A stretch of DNA of 64,000 bases from Telluria antibiotica (lineage in GTDB: Bacteria > Pseudomonadota > Gammaproteobacteria > Burkholderiales > Burkholderiaceae_D). The notes below the pieces were generated by a model. That model was not told the DNA's origin. It searched no databases and saw only the letters and a list, made by a program, of their open reading frames with translations. Position numbers and translations under genes: made by a program. This document shows positions 43,641 through 52,400 of this stretch, one piece after another. Where the stretch lies: the NCBI RefSeq assembly GCF_011682055.1, contig NZ_JAAQOM010000007.1:62001-126000 (forward strand), given 5' to 3'. The stretch's first letter is position 1. Every line of letters begins with the position of its first letter.

Positions 43641-45122
43641 ATGGCGACAATCGACAGGATAGGTAAATACCGCATCGACGGCACGCTGGGCAGCGGTGCG
43701 ATGGGTGTGGTCTACAAGGCGTTCGACGCCGACATCGCGCGCACGGTCGCGCTCAAGACGATCCGGCACGAACTGCTGGACGGCATGCAGGAAGCGGACA
43801 TCGTCGCCCGCTTCCGCAACGAGGCGCAGGCGTCCGGGCGCCTCGTGCACCCGAACATCGTCGCCGTGTACGATTTCGGCAGGTACGGCGACACGACGTA
43901 CATCGCGATGGAATACGTGGACGGCACGCCGCTGAACACGTTCCTCGTCAAGGACGTGCCGATGGACCTCGCGGCCAGCATCACCTGCATCACGCAGCTA
44001 TTGCGCGCGCTCGACTACGCGCACGCGCGCGGCGTCGTCCACCGCGACATCAAGCCCGCCAACATCCTCGTCACGGGCGACGCCCAGGTCAAGATCACGG
44101 ACTTCGGCATCGCCAAGATCGAGTCGTCGACCCTGACGCAGGTGGGTGCCGTGATCGGCACGCCCAGCTACATGTCGCCCGAACAGTTCAAGGGCGAGAC
44201 GGTGGACGGCCGCTCCGACCTGTTCGCCGTCGGCATCGTGCTGTACCAGATGCTGACGGGGGTGCGGCCGTTCAGCGGGCCGGCATCGACCGTCATGCAC
44301 CAGATCATCCACGAGACCCCGCCGCGGCCCGGCGAGCACCAGCCGGCACTGCATCCGTCGTTCGATGCCGTGCTGTCGAAGGCGATGGCCAAGCGCATCG
44401 AGGACCGCTACCCGACCGCGCAGGCCTTCCTGGATGCCCTGAACGCCGCGTACATGCAGCAGACGGGCGGCGTGCCACTGACGGACGAGGACAACGAACG
44501 CACCGTGCTCGCGTTCCAGCGCCCCGTGGCATCCGAGCCGGCGCGGCCCGTGCATCCGGCGGCCGCGTCGCAGAGCGGCAGCATGCCCCAGGGGACGGGC
44601 AGCGCGTCCGGCCTCACAGGTGTCGCGCCCGACTGGCTGCAGGCGCTGGCGCCCGACCTGCAGACAGCACTGTCGACGCAGATCGGGCCCGTCGCGAAAC
44701 TGGTGTTGAAGAATGCAGCGGGCGACGCCGTCGACCTGGACGACTTGTGCGGCAAGCTGCTGCCGCACATCGGTTCGGACGCGGGCCGCGCGCAATTCCA
44801 GGACAGCGTCCGCGAGATCAAGAAGAAGCACGGACTTTCCACCCTGGCGACGATGAGCGGCCGCAGCCAGACGGGCGCGCCGAAGACGGCCACGCAACTG
44901 GCGCAGATGGCGGGCATGCCCACGTTGCTGCAACTGAGCCCCGAGCTGATGGCGGCGGCGCAGATGACGCTCGCGGTGTACGTCGGCCCGATCGCGAAAG
45001 TACTGGCGAAGCGGGCCGCGAAGATGACGGGGAATCCCGACGAGTTCTATCGCCTGCTGGCCGAGAACCTGCCGGACCCGCAGGAGCGGGCGCGCTTCCT
45101 GAAGGACGTGGGGCGTGGCTGA
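43641..45122 (+). CDS. Ser/Thr protein kinase with duplicated C-terminal domain
   Basis: A 493-residue Hanks-type kinase. The glycine loop GSGAMG is at 17-22, with Lys39 in VALK, catalytic HRDIKPAN (His134-Asp136), DFG (154-156) and SPEQF for the activation segment; the kinase domain ends near 270. No transmembrane helix is seen. The C-terminal part (about 325-493) has two similar units: IGPVAKLVLKNAAGDAVDL with GRAQFQ, and VGPIAKVLAKRAAKMTGNP with RARFLK. Kinases with this tail occur in T6SS phospho-regulation modules, and the tagH pseudogene next to it supports that origin. All catalytic residues are kept. Confidence 0.9.
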   Translation: MATIDRIGKYRIDGTLGSGAMGVVYKAFDADIARTVALKTIRHELLDGMQEADIVARFRNEAQASGRLVHPNIVAVYDFGRYGDTTYIAMEYVDGTPLNTFLVKDVPMDLAASITCITQLLRALDYAHARGVVHRDIKPANILVTGDAQVKITDFGIAKIESSTLTQVGAVIGTPSYMSPEQFKGETVDGRSDLFAVGIVLYQMLTGVRPFSGPASTVMHQIIHETPPRPGEHQPALHPSFDAVLSKAMAKRIEDRYPTAQAFLDALNAAYMQQTGGVPLTDEDNERTVLAFQRPVASEPARPVHPAAASQSGSMPQGTGSASGLTGVAPDWLQALAPDLQTALSTQIGPVAKLVLKNAAGDAVDLDDLCGKLLPHIGSDAGRAQFQDSVREIKKKHGLSTLATMSGRSQTGAPKTATQLAQMAGMPTLLQLSPELMAAAQMTLAVYVGPIAKVLAKRAAKMTGNPDEFYRLLAENLPDPQERARFLKDVGRG

Positions 45123-45152
45123 GCCCCTGGGCGCCAACGACACGCGACGCCA

Positions 45153-45988
45153 ATGCCCATCCTCCTGAGCGTCTACACGTACCGCAACGCGGCGCTTCGA
45201 CCGCCTGGGCGGTGCCATCGGCCGCGCGCCCGGCAACGACCTCGTGCTCGACGATCCCGGCAAATACATCTCGCTCGCGCGTGCGCGCGTCGAGTATCGC
45301 GACGAGGCATTCTGGCTCGTCGACGTCGGCAGCAACCCGAGTTTCGTGAACGACCGTCCCGCCGGCACCGCCCGCCCATGCCGCAGCGGCCGTGCACGAC
45401 CCCGTGATCCAGGCCCTGCTGCGCGGCCTCGGCCTCACGGAACTGAACACGAAGCGCGGCGCCGAGGAAATCGCCGAGATGGCGGGCGCCATGCTGCGCG
45501 AAGCGACGGCCGGCACGATGGGCGCACTGATGGGCCGTGCCATGACCAAGCGCGAGAGCAGGCTGGACATGACGATGATCTCGGCCGCCGCCAACAATCC
45601 GCTGAAGTTCTTCCCGGATGCCGGCAGCGCGCTCGCGCAAATGATGGGTGGCGCGATGCCGGGCTATATGCCGGCGCCGCGCGCGTTCGCGACCGCATTC
45701 GACGACTTGAAGGCGCACGAGCTGGCGATCATGGCGGGCATGCGCTCCGCGCTGGCGGGCGTGCTCGCACGCTTCGACCCCGCTGCCATCGAGGCGCGCC
45801 TGCAGGTGCCGACCGTGATGGACAAGGTGCTCGCGTCGAACCGCAAGGCCAGGATGTGGGACCGCATGGTCGAGCTGTACACGCAGATGGCCGTTGAAGC
45901 GGATCGCGATTTCCACCGCCTGTTCGGCGAAGCCTTCGGCCAGGCCTACGAGGAACAGGTCGCGCGGCTGCGCCAGGGGCGTCGCTGA
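45153..45988 (+). pseudogene. tagH: tagH remnant (T6SS FHA-domain protein), frameshifted
   Basis: Homology to the T6SS-associated FHA protein is spread over three frames. MPILLSVYTYRNAA starts at 45153. From 45196, +1, comes FDRLGGAIGRAPGNDLVLDD to FVNDRP (FHA core). From about 45392, in the third frame, comes the C-terminal domain with VIQALLRGLGLTELNTKRGA, NNPLKFFPDAGSALAQMM and RKARMWDRMVELYTQMAVEA, ending at TGA 45986-45988. The FHA phosphopeptide motif ISRxHA now reads ISLARA, and the end of the FHA fold plus the linker are deleted. The start is about 30 bp after the kinase stop. Confidence 0.8.
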
Positions 45989-46311
45989 ACCCCACTGAAT
46001 ACGAATGTCGTGGAATAGTAAAGTCATCTGGACCAGGGAGCAGCAGCATCCGTTATACCTTTAACTGGTTGCGACTGAGATTGCTGGACGATGCCTCAAC
46101 CCGTAGCGGCCGAATAAAACGCTGCCCTGTACGGGCGCAGCCGTGCACGGCCCGATCAGGAGACGAGGTTATACTCCGCCACGCCGGAGCTATCCCGAGC
46201 GAGATCGCGCGCGTCCTCTGCGGGGCAGCGGGATTTGACGCGAACAACTGTCGAATGCAACCCGGCACAGTTGGCCAGTCTCGGCCAGTTTGGAACCGAA
46301 AGGAGAACCGC
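45989..46311. other. Intergenic region after the T6SS remnant
   Basis: About 320 bp with no convincing gene. A TTATACT at about 46169-46175 could be a -10 for the glycoside hydrolase gene, and GCTGCCC...GGGCGCAGC near 46121-46141 forms an imperfect hairpin. Short frames here show no family similarity. Confidence 0.4.
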
Positions 46312-47559
46312 GTGGCACGACGCCCAGGCATTTTTCCCACGTTCTTTTTGTCCGGCTTCGAATGCTCCACCTTCTTGTGGGGCGATGAAAAGCGCCGCCG
46401 CAACCTGGTCGCGGAAACGGGTCATGATCGCCATGCCGCCGACGATTATCGGTTCCTGAGCCGCGTCGGCATCGCCGTGGCCCGCGAAGGCATTCCGTGG
46501 CCGATGGTGGACCGCGGCGGCGGCTACGATTTTTCGTCGATCGATCCGTTCATCGCCGCGATGAACGACGCGAAGATCATTCCGATCTGGGACCTCTGCC
46601 ATTACGGCTACCCGGACGATCTCGATCCGTTTTCCGATGCGTTCGTGGACCGCTTCGCGCGCTATTGCCGCGCCGCGGCCGAGTACGTGGTGACCAGGGT
46701 GCGTGGTCCGCACTTCTTCACGCCCATCAACGAGATCACCTTCTTTTCCTACTGCGGCGGCGAGTGGGGCTGGGCCGCGCCGTTTTACTGCGACCGTGAA
46801 GACCGGATGCGCCTGCGGCTCGCGCTGTGCCGGGCCGCGATCGCGGGCGTGAAGGCGATACGGGAAGTCGATGCGGACGCGCGCATGGTGCACGTGGACC
46901 CGCTCGTGCGCGTGGTGGCGCCGCGCGATCGGCCCGACCAGGTCGAGGCCGCGCGCAACGAGACCGAGGTCGACACGTTCCTCGCCTGGGACATCATCTG
47001 CGGCAAGAAGCATCCCGAATTCGGTGGGGCGCCCGACGTCCTGGACATCGTCGGCGCGAACGTCTATTCGTTCGGCCAGATGGAATACCGCGAGCACGGG
47101 CCGCATGCGCCGCTGCCGCCCGGCGACGATCGCATCTCGCCGCTGTGCGACATGCTCGAGACGGTGTGGAAGCGTTATCGGCGGCCGATGATCATCGGCG
47201 AAACGAGCGGTCTTGGCCACGGCCGCACCAGCTGGCTCAACGACGTGATGCAGGAATCGCTGGCGGCCGTGGAGCGCGGCATCGACCTGCAGGCCGTCTG
47301 CCTGTTCCCCTCGGTCGACATGCCGGACTGGCACAGCGGCGAATGGGTCCACAACGGCATCTGCGACGTGGTCCCCGACAACGGCGACCTTAAACGCGTG
47401 CCGGACCAGGAATACATCGACGAACTGCGGCGCTGGCAAAAGGAACTGAACCGGGTCACCCAACTGGACGCCGATCCGTTCAGCGATCCGGTCGAACTGC
47501 AGGACGTGATCGATGCGGCGCACCGGCTCCGCATGAAGCCGGACAAGAACTGGTGCTGA
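46312..47559 (+). CDS. Family 1-like glycoside hydrolase (beta-glucosidase-type)
   Basis: A 415-residue TIM-barrel protein. The start is GTG 46312, directly behind AAAGGAG; a longer frame upstream is not needed. Features are FLSGFECSTFLWGDEKRRRN at the N-terminus, YRFLSRVGIAVAREGIPWPM, the acid/base motif FTPINEITFFSYCGGEWGW (Glu141) and IIGETSGLGHGRTSW (nucleophile candidate Glu297). It lacks a signal peptide and is therefore cytoplasmic. It belongs to a divergent branch of GH1-related proteins, and the substrate is unknown. It is separated from the GH2 gene by a small minus-strand frame. Confidence 0.8.
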   Translation: MARRPGIFPTFFLSGFECSTFLWGDEKRRRNLVAETGHDRHAADDYRFLSRVGIAVAREGIPWPMVDRGGGYDFSSIDPFIAAMNDAKIIPIWDLCHYGYPDDLDPFSDAFVDRFARYCRAAAEYVVTRVRGPHFFTPINEITFFSYCGGEWGWAAPFYCDREDRMRLRLALCRAAIAGVKAIREVDADARMVHVDPLVRVVAPRDRPDQVEAARNETEVDTFLAWDIICGKKHPEFGGAPDVLDIVGANVYSFGQMEYREHGPHAPLPPGDDRISPLCDMLETVWKRYRRPMIIGETSGLGHGRTSWLNDVMQESLAAVERGIDLQAVCLFPSVDMPDWHSGEWVHNGICDVVPDNGDLKRVPDQEYIDELRRWQKELNRVTQLDADPFSDPVELQDVIDAAHRLRMKPDKNWC

Positions 47560-47616
47560 ACGACGGGCGCGTCGCGGCGTCCATTCGCTTGACACCTGGC
47601 ATACACACAACCTACG

Positions 47617-47883
47617 TCAAGTCCGCGGCAGTTCCCGGATCTCCACCGTGCCACCCGCCTCGTAGACCGGATTCCCAACCAGGAACGCCCGCGCCGCGTC
47701 CACGTTTTCGGCACGAACCCGGAGAAAGCCGGAAACGACGGTCGGCGCGGCCGTGTTGGCACGGCCCTTCCGGAAAACCGCGCCGGTTCCGATCGAACTG
47801 CCGCCGTCGAATCGACCCGACGCGCGCAGTGACGTCATGTAGTGCGCCCACTGGTTGCCGTCGGTGGCGATGGCGGTGCCCAT
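47617..47883 (-). CDS. YCII-related protein, possibly 5'-truncated
   Basis: An 88-residue frame with the YCII/DGPF-type blocks DGNQWAHYMTSLRASGRFDG, GFLRVRAENVDAARAFLVGN and PVYEAGGTVEIRELPR. Family members normally start about 15 residues earlier with a segment ending in RHGDA. The same frame upstream of the ATG indeed reads QSLRHGDA, but there is no start codon before a TAA about 20 codons upstream. Either the gene now begins at the internal ATG or it has lost its start and is decaying. Confidence 0.5.
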   Translation of the reverse strand: MGTAIATDGNQWAHYMTSLRASGRFDGGSSIGTGAVFRKGRANTAAPTVVSGFLRVRAENVDAARAFLVGNPVYEAGGTVEIRELPRT

Positions 47884-47984
47884 CGCATCGCCATGTCGTA
47901 AAGATTGCCCCGAGGGCGCGACAACGATAACATTCCTTTAATAACACCGATAGCGCTAACTGCGCCACAACAACTGGAGACTAC

Positions 47985-49904
47985 ATGACCCACCCGTTTG
48001 CACGGCTGACGGCCGTCCTGCATCTGTCCGCATCGGCGTTGCTGGCCGGCGCCGTCGTGGCGACGCACGCCGCCCCGACCGACGTCCAGCTGGCCGGCCA
48101 GCCAGCGAAGGCAATGCAGGCGAGCAGCCTGATGGCGCCGACGCAGAACATCTACGGCCGCAACCACGTGAGCCTGGACGGCCGTTGGAGCTACATCATC
48201 GACCCGTACGAGAACGGCTATTACGACTACCGCCACACGCCGTTCGACCAGTCGGAAAGCGGCAAGGGCGGCTTCTACGACGACCGCAAGCCGAAGGACA
48301 GGACGGAGTGGGTCGAATACGACTTCGACCGCGCGCCGACGCTGACGGTGCCGGGTGACTGGAACTCGCAGGCCGAGAAGCTGCAGCTGTACGAAGGCAC
48401 CGTGTGGCTGCGCCAGGCCTTCCAGGCCGATCCGAAGCCGGGCAAGCATTACGCGCTGTACTTCGGTGCCGTGAACTACGAGGCGCACGTCTACCTGAAC
48501 GGCAAAAAACTCGGGATGCACAAGGGCGGCTTCACGCCGTTCCAGTTCGACGTGACGGACAAGCTGGCGAAGGGCCGCAACGTCGTCGTCGTCAAGGCGG
48601 ACAACACGCGGCACCAGGACGAGATCCCGACCGTGAACACGGACTGGTGGAACTACGGCGGCATCACGCGCGACGTGCTGCTGGCCGAACTCCCGGCCAC
48701 GTACATCGCCGACTACAAGGTGCAACTGGCGAAGGGCGACGCGCACCGCATCGAAGGTTTCATCCAGATGGCGGGCGACGCGAAGGCGCAGCAGGTGACG
48801 GTGGCGATTCCCGAAGCGGGCATCAGGACCACGGTGCGCACCGATGCGAACGGCCGCGCGGCGCTGAATGTCCCCGTCGATAAACTCGTCTACTGGTCGC
48901 CGGAACAGCCCAAGCTGTACACGGTGGAGCTGAGCGGCGGGGGCGACAAGGTCGTCGACCGCATCGGCTTTCGCACGATCGAGACGCGCGGCCGCGACAT
49001 CCTCCTGAACGGCAAGTCGGTGTTCCTGCGCGGGATCTCGCTGCACGAGGAGAACCCCTTGATTCCGGGCCGGCCCCGCGGTCCGGGCGACATGCGCATG
49101 CTGCTGCAGTGGGCCAAGGAGATGAACTGCAATTACGTGCGGCTCGCGCACTACCCGCACAGCGAAGAGATGATCCGCCTGGCCGACGAGATGGGCCTGA
49201 TGGTGTGGGCGGAAGTGCCCGTGTACTGGACGATCTCGTGGACGAACCCGGACACGTACGCGAACGCGCACGCCCAGCTGACGGACCTCGTCACGCGCGA
49301 CAAGAACCGCGCGAGCGTCGTCGTCTGGTCGGTGGGGAACGAGACACCCGTGAGTGCCCCGCGCAACGCGTTCATGGGCAACCTGGCAAAGACGGCACAC
49401 GCGCTGGACGACACGCGCCTCGTGACGGCCGCGCTGGAGATCCACCGCAAGGGCAGCGACATCACGGTGGAGGATCCGCTCGCGGATCTCCTCGACCTCG
49501 CAAGCTTCAATGAATACGCGGGCTGGTACTGGGCCAGCAATGCGGAGATGCTGAATTACCGCTTCGACGTCCGCTACGACAAGCCGGTCGTGATCTCGGA
49601 ATTCGGCGCGGAGGCGCTCGCCGGCTACCACGCCGACGCCGATACGCGCTGGAGCGAGGAATACCAGGACACGCTGTACCGCAACCAGTTCCGCATGCTG
49701 TCCGCGATTCCCGGCTTGCGTGGGATGACGCCGTGGGTGCTGGTCGACTTCCGCTCGCCGCGCCGCCAGCATCCGTACTTCCAGGACTTCTGGAACCGCA
49801 AGGGTCTCATTTCGAACGGCGGCCAGAAGAAGCGCGCGTTCTGGACCCTGAAGCAGTATTACGACGACGTGCAGCGCCGCTACGAGGGCCAGCCCGCGCG
49901 CTGA
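47985..49904 (+). CDS. Glycoside hydrolase family 2 (beta-glucuronidase/galactosidase-like), exported
   Basis: A 639-residue enzyme. The signal peptide has the hydrophobic core AVLHLSASALLAGAVVATHA (about residues 10-29). The GH2 sugar-binding domain contains TVPGDWNSQ and WNYGGITRDV, an Ig-like domain is central, and the TIM barrel has DILLNGKSVFLRGISLHEEN and MNCNYVRLAHYPHSEEMIRL. The acid/base is Glu453 (VWSVGNETP) and the nucleophile Glu539 (VVISEFGAEA). It probably removes beta-linked terminal sugars in the periplasm. There is no transporter next to it. Confidence 0.93.
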   Translation: MTHPFARLTAVLHLSASALLAGAVVATHAAPTDVQLAGQPAKAMQASSLMAPTQNIYGRNHVSLDGRWSYIIDPYENGYYDYRHTPFDQSESGKGGFYDDRKPKDRTEWVEYDFDRAPTLTVPGDWNSQAEKLQLYEGTVWLRQAFQADPKPGKHYALYFGAVNYEAHVYLNGKKLGMHKGGFTPFQFDVTDKLAKGRNVVVVKADNTRHQDEIPTVNTDWWNYGGITRDVLLAELPATYIADYKVQLAKGDAHRIEGFIQMAGDAKAQQVTVAIPEAGIRTTVRTDANGRAALNVPVDKLVYWSPEQPKLYTVELSGGGDKVVDRIGFRTIETRGRDILLNGKSVFLRGISLHEENPLIPGRPRGPGDMRMLLQWAKEMNCNYVRLAHYPHSEEMIRLADEMGLMVWAEVPVYWTISWTNPDTYANAHAQLTDLVTRDKNRASVVVWSVGNETPVSAPRNAFMGNLAKTAHALDDTRLVTAALEIHRKGSDITVEDPLADLLDLASFNEYAGWYWASNAEMLNYRFDVRYDKPVVISEFGAEALAGYHADADTRWSEEYQDTLYRNQFRMLSAIPGLRGMTPWVLVDFRSPRRQHPYFQDFWNRKGLISNGGQKKRAFWTLKQYYDDVQRRYEGQPAR

Positions 49905-49913
49905 CGTGGCCTG

Positions 49914-50573
49914 TCAATCGCGGTCCGGTGCTCCCAGCGGGAACAGCGGACGGTACTGCCGCGCCTCGTCCACCGCGCGCGCGAACGACGGGCGCGCGAG
50001 CAGGCGTGCGCGGTAGGCGCGCAGGACGGGGTAGCGGTCGGCGATCGGATGCGTCCAGTCGGCGTAGAACAGCGCCGGTGCGGCGGCGCAGTCCGCGAGG
50101 GAGAAGGTCTCTCCCGCGGCCCACGTCTTGCCGGCCAGGGCGCCTTCCAGCCAGGCGTAGGCGAGGTCCAGTTTTTCCGTCGCGAGCGCGAGGCCGTCCG
50201 CGCGCTTGGTGGCGTCGCCCGTCAGCGCGCCTTCCACCGCGCGCTGCACCATGCTCATCACGTGCAGGTCGAAGACCCGGTCCATGAAACGTACGTCGAG
50301 CGCGGCCAGCGGGTCGTCGGGCAGCAGGCGCACGGGGCCAGGATGCGCCAGGTGCAGGTATTCGATGATGACGCTCGTCTCGACCACGTTGCGCTCGCCG
50401 TCCACGAGCAGCGGGAATTTGCGCAGCGGCCAGCGTTGCAGCCATTCCGTCACGTGCTGCGGCGTGTCCGGCCCGAGGCTGCGGAATTCGAACTTGGTGT
50501 CGTTCTCGTACAGCGCGACGAGCACTTTTTGCGTGTACGACGAAAAGGAATGACCGTAGAGTACGAGAGACAT
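49914..50573 (-). CDS. Glutathione S-transferase family protein
   Basis: A 219-residue protein with an N-terminal thioredoxin-like domain: LVLYGHSFSSYTQKVLVALY (Ser/Tyr near residues 9-12), KFPLLVDGERNVVETSVIIE (glutathione-binding VVETS). The C-terminal helical domain has FSLADCAAAPALFYADW. It conjugates or reduces electrophiles with glutathione. The start at 50573 is chosen because MSLVLYG is the typical family beginning. It converges on the GH2 gene with a 9-bp gap. Confidence 0.9.
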   Translation of the reverse strand: MSLVLYGHSFSSYTQKVLVALYENDTKFEFRSLGPDTPQHVTEWLQRWPLRKFPLLVDGERNVVETSVIIEYLHLAHPGPVRLLPDDPLAALDVRFMDRVFDLHVMSMVQRAVEGALTGDATKRADGLALATEKLDLAYAWLEGALAGKTWAAGETFSLADCAAAPALFYADWTHPIADRYPVLRAYRARLLARPSFARAVDEARQYRPLFPLGAPDRD

Positions 50574-50630
50574 GGAGGGCTCGCTTTCGGTGGGTGGTGG
50601 AATCACTGCTTGCATTGTGGACCGCTTTTT

Positions 50631-51092
50631 CTAACGTAAATCACGCATAGTGAGCCAAAGGACGACTCCGGCGACGACTAAGGCCAAGCCATCACCGACT
50701 TCCCACATGACTTCGCTACTCAGGCGATCACGGTCGAGCACGGCACGATAGGGGGCGCCAGGATCAACATAAGCAACGACTTCCGCACCTTGGGGAAACC
50801 GACGCAAGGTCTCTTCCGCTTCGGCCCGGCCAACTGCTTGAGGGCCAAAGCGGACGACATCACTTCGATACGTGTTGGTACCAACTGCTTACGTGTATGC
50901 AATTTGTGGCCTATACGTCGTACGGCCTTTGCTGCTTCGCCAGCAGCGAACCGAACTGGATTGAATCGACGCTTTCACTCCAAGCCAATGCTGGGCCTGG
51001 TATTTCTCCCATGAGGATGCGCTGCCGGCTGCGATGCAGAAAATCCCAGCAGCAACTGCCGCTCCAGCGAACAATTTGCCCGCGAGTGTCAC
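50631..51092 (-). pseudogene. DUF3592 membrane protein gene broken by one nonsense codon
   Basis: From ATG 51092 the frame encodes MTLAGKLFAGAAVAAGIFCI with a transmembrane helix and then GRTTYRPQIAYT, followed by TAA at 50891-50889 (codon 68). The same frame continues without a shift as AVGTNTYRSDVVRFGPQAVG, RAEAEETLRRFPQGAEVVAY, VDPGAPYRAVLDRDRLSS and a second helix (LALVVAGVVLWL), ending at TAG 50631-50633. The whole is a normal 153-residue DUF3592 protein. In relatives the stop position is usually Tyr or another aromatic, so a single base change explains it. No other defect is visible, so the mutation looks recent. Confidence 0.85.
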
Positions 51093-51160
51093 GATTCGTC
51101 CGTAACGTGATTTTATTAATTCGACCCGACGGTCAATGGTACGCCGACAGTTTTACTGTT

Positions 51161-51181
51161 GACCATGACCATGACCATGAC
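51161..51181. repeat. Short tandem repeat (GACCAT)3
   Basis: Three and a half GACCAT units lie in the 96-bp gap between the DUF3592 pseudogene start and the histidine kinase stop. Its length could vary by slippage, but it lies outside coding sequence. Confidence 0.6.
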
Positions 51182-51188
51182 GAGGACG

Positions 51189-52400
51189 TCAAAACGTCAT
51201 CACAAACCTCGCCCCACCCCCGACGCCGCGCGCATACCGCACCCTGCCCCCATTGCGATGCACGAGCTGCCGCACCATGGCCAGCCCGATGCCGCTGCCG
51301 TTCGCGCGCGTCGTGAAGAACGGTGTGAAGATCTGCCGCACGAGTTCATCGGGCACGCCCGGCCCATTATCCGCCACCTCGATGCGCAACTGGCCGCCGC
51401 GCACCAGGCGCGCGCTGATCGTCAGCGACGGCCGGGCCACGTCGGCGGTCGCTTCCAGCGCATTGTTCGCCAGGTTCACCAGCGCCTGTTCCAGCTGGCC
51501 CGCATCGGCCACCAGTTCGAGATTCGCCGGCTCCACCGTGAAGCGCACTTCGCCTCCACGTTCGGCCCACCCGCCGCCCACCATCGCCTGCAGCCGCATG
51601 AACAGGTTATGCACGCGGATGCGCTCGGGGCGCGGCTCGGGCACGCTGGCCAGTGACCGGTAGCCGGTGACGAAGGCCGCGAGGCTCGTCGCGCGGCGGC
51701 CGATCGCGTCCAGCGCCGTGTCGAGGTCGACGGCGGTGTCCGGCGCGAGGCCGTGGGCATCTTGTACGAGATCGCGCGCCGTCTGCGACAGCGACGCGAC
51801 CGGCGTCAGCGAATTCATGATTTCATGGGTCAGCACGTGGACGAGCTTTTGCCAGGCCTGCATGGCTTCCGCTTCCAGTTCGTTCTCGACGGGACTCACT
51901 GCGACGAGGCGTTGCGGGCGCCCGTCCAAGGTCAGGTCGACCGCGTTCGCGAGTGCGCGTTCCACGCCGTGCCCCGTGTCGATGGCCAGCACCGTGCGCC
52001 GGTCCGCGGCGAGGCCCGCGAGTTGCCGGCCTAAGCCGTCGCGGTCGACGATGCGGCCCGGTGCCAGCAGGCGGCGGGCGGCCGTGTTCAGCGGGTGCGG
52101 CGCGCCATCCGCGTTCGGCGTGTCCAGCGTGAACAGGGCGACCGGTGCGAACTCGAGCCACGTGTCGAGACGGGCCGCGCGTGCCGTGTCGGGCGGCGAT
52201 GGCAGAGGCGTCTCCAGCGGCGCGGCGGGCGTCGCGCACGCGCGCGCGGCGCGCAACGCGAGGATAGCGCCACCGATCATCGCGGCCCCGGCGCATGCCC
52301 ATGTCCAGGGATTGTCCGCGCCGCGGGCGATCCACCCGGCGCCGATCAGCAGCGCGGCCGCGAGCGCGAGCCTCCACCGTGGCGCCGCGTCAGAGTCCAT
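51189..52400 (-). CDS. Sensor histidine kinase (NtrB-like) of a sigma-54 two-component system
   Basis: A 403-residue kinase with two N-terminal transmembrane helices (about residues 10-26 and 34-52). A PAS-like linker follows, then the H-box VHVLTHEIMNSLTPV with His192, and an ATPase domain with LEQALVNLANNALEA, ADNGPGVP, IFTPFFTTRANGSGIGLAM. The start is ATG 52400, 11 bp inside the end of the response regulator gene, which gives translational coupling. It should phosphorylate Asp56 of that regulator. The sensed signal is unknown but probably concerns the substrate of the divergent efflux pump or the envelope. Confidence 0.92.
   Translation of the reverse strand: MDSDAAPRWRLALAAALLIGAGWIARGADNPWTWACAGAAMIGGAILALRAARACATPAAPLETPLPSPPDTARAARLDTWLEFAPVALFTLDTPNADGAPHPLNTAARRLLAPGRIVDRDGLGRQLAGLAADRRTVLAIDTGHGVERALANAVDLTLDGRPQRLVAVSPVENELEAEAMQAWQKLVHVLTHEIMNSLTPVASLSQTARDLVQDAHGLAPDTAVDLDTALDAIGRRATSLAAFVTGYRSLASVPEPRPERIRVHNLFMRLQAMVGGGWAERGGEVRFTVEPANLELVADAGQLEQALVNLANNALEATADVARPSLTISARLVRGGQLRIEVADNGPGVPDELVRQIFTPFFTTRANGSGIGLAMVRQLVHRNGGRVRYARGVGGGARFVMTF

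Noticed and set aside
47835-49772. 645-codon minus-strand frame opposite the GH2 gene
   Set aside because: Its His/Val/Arg-rich composition is typical of antisense frames in GC-rich genes; the plus strand has signal peptide and catalytic motifs.
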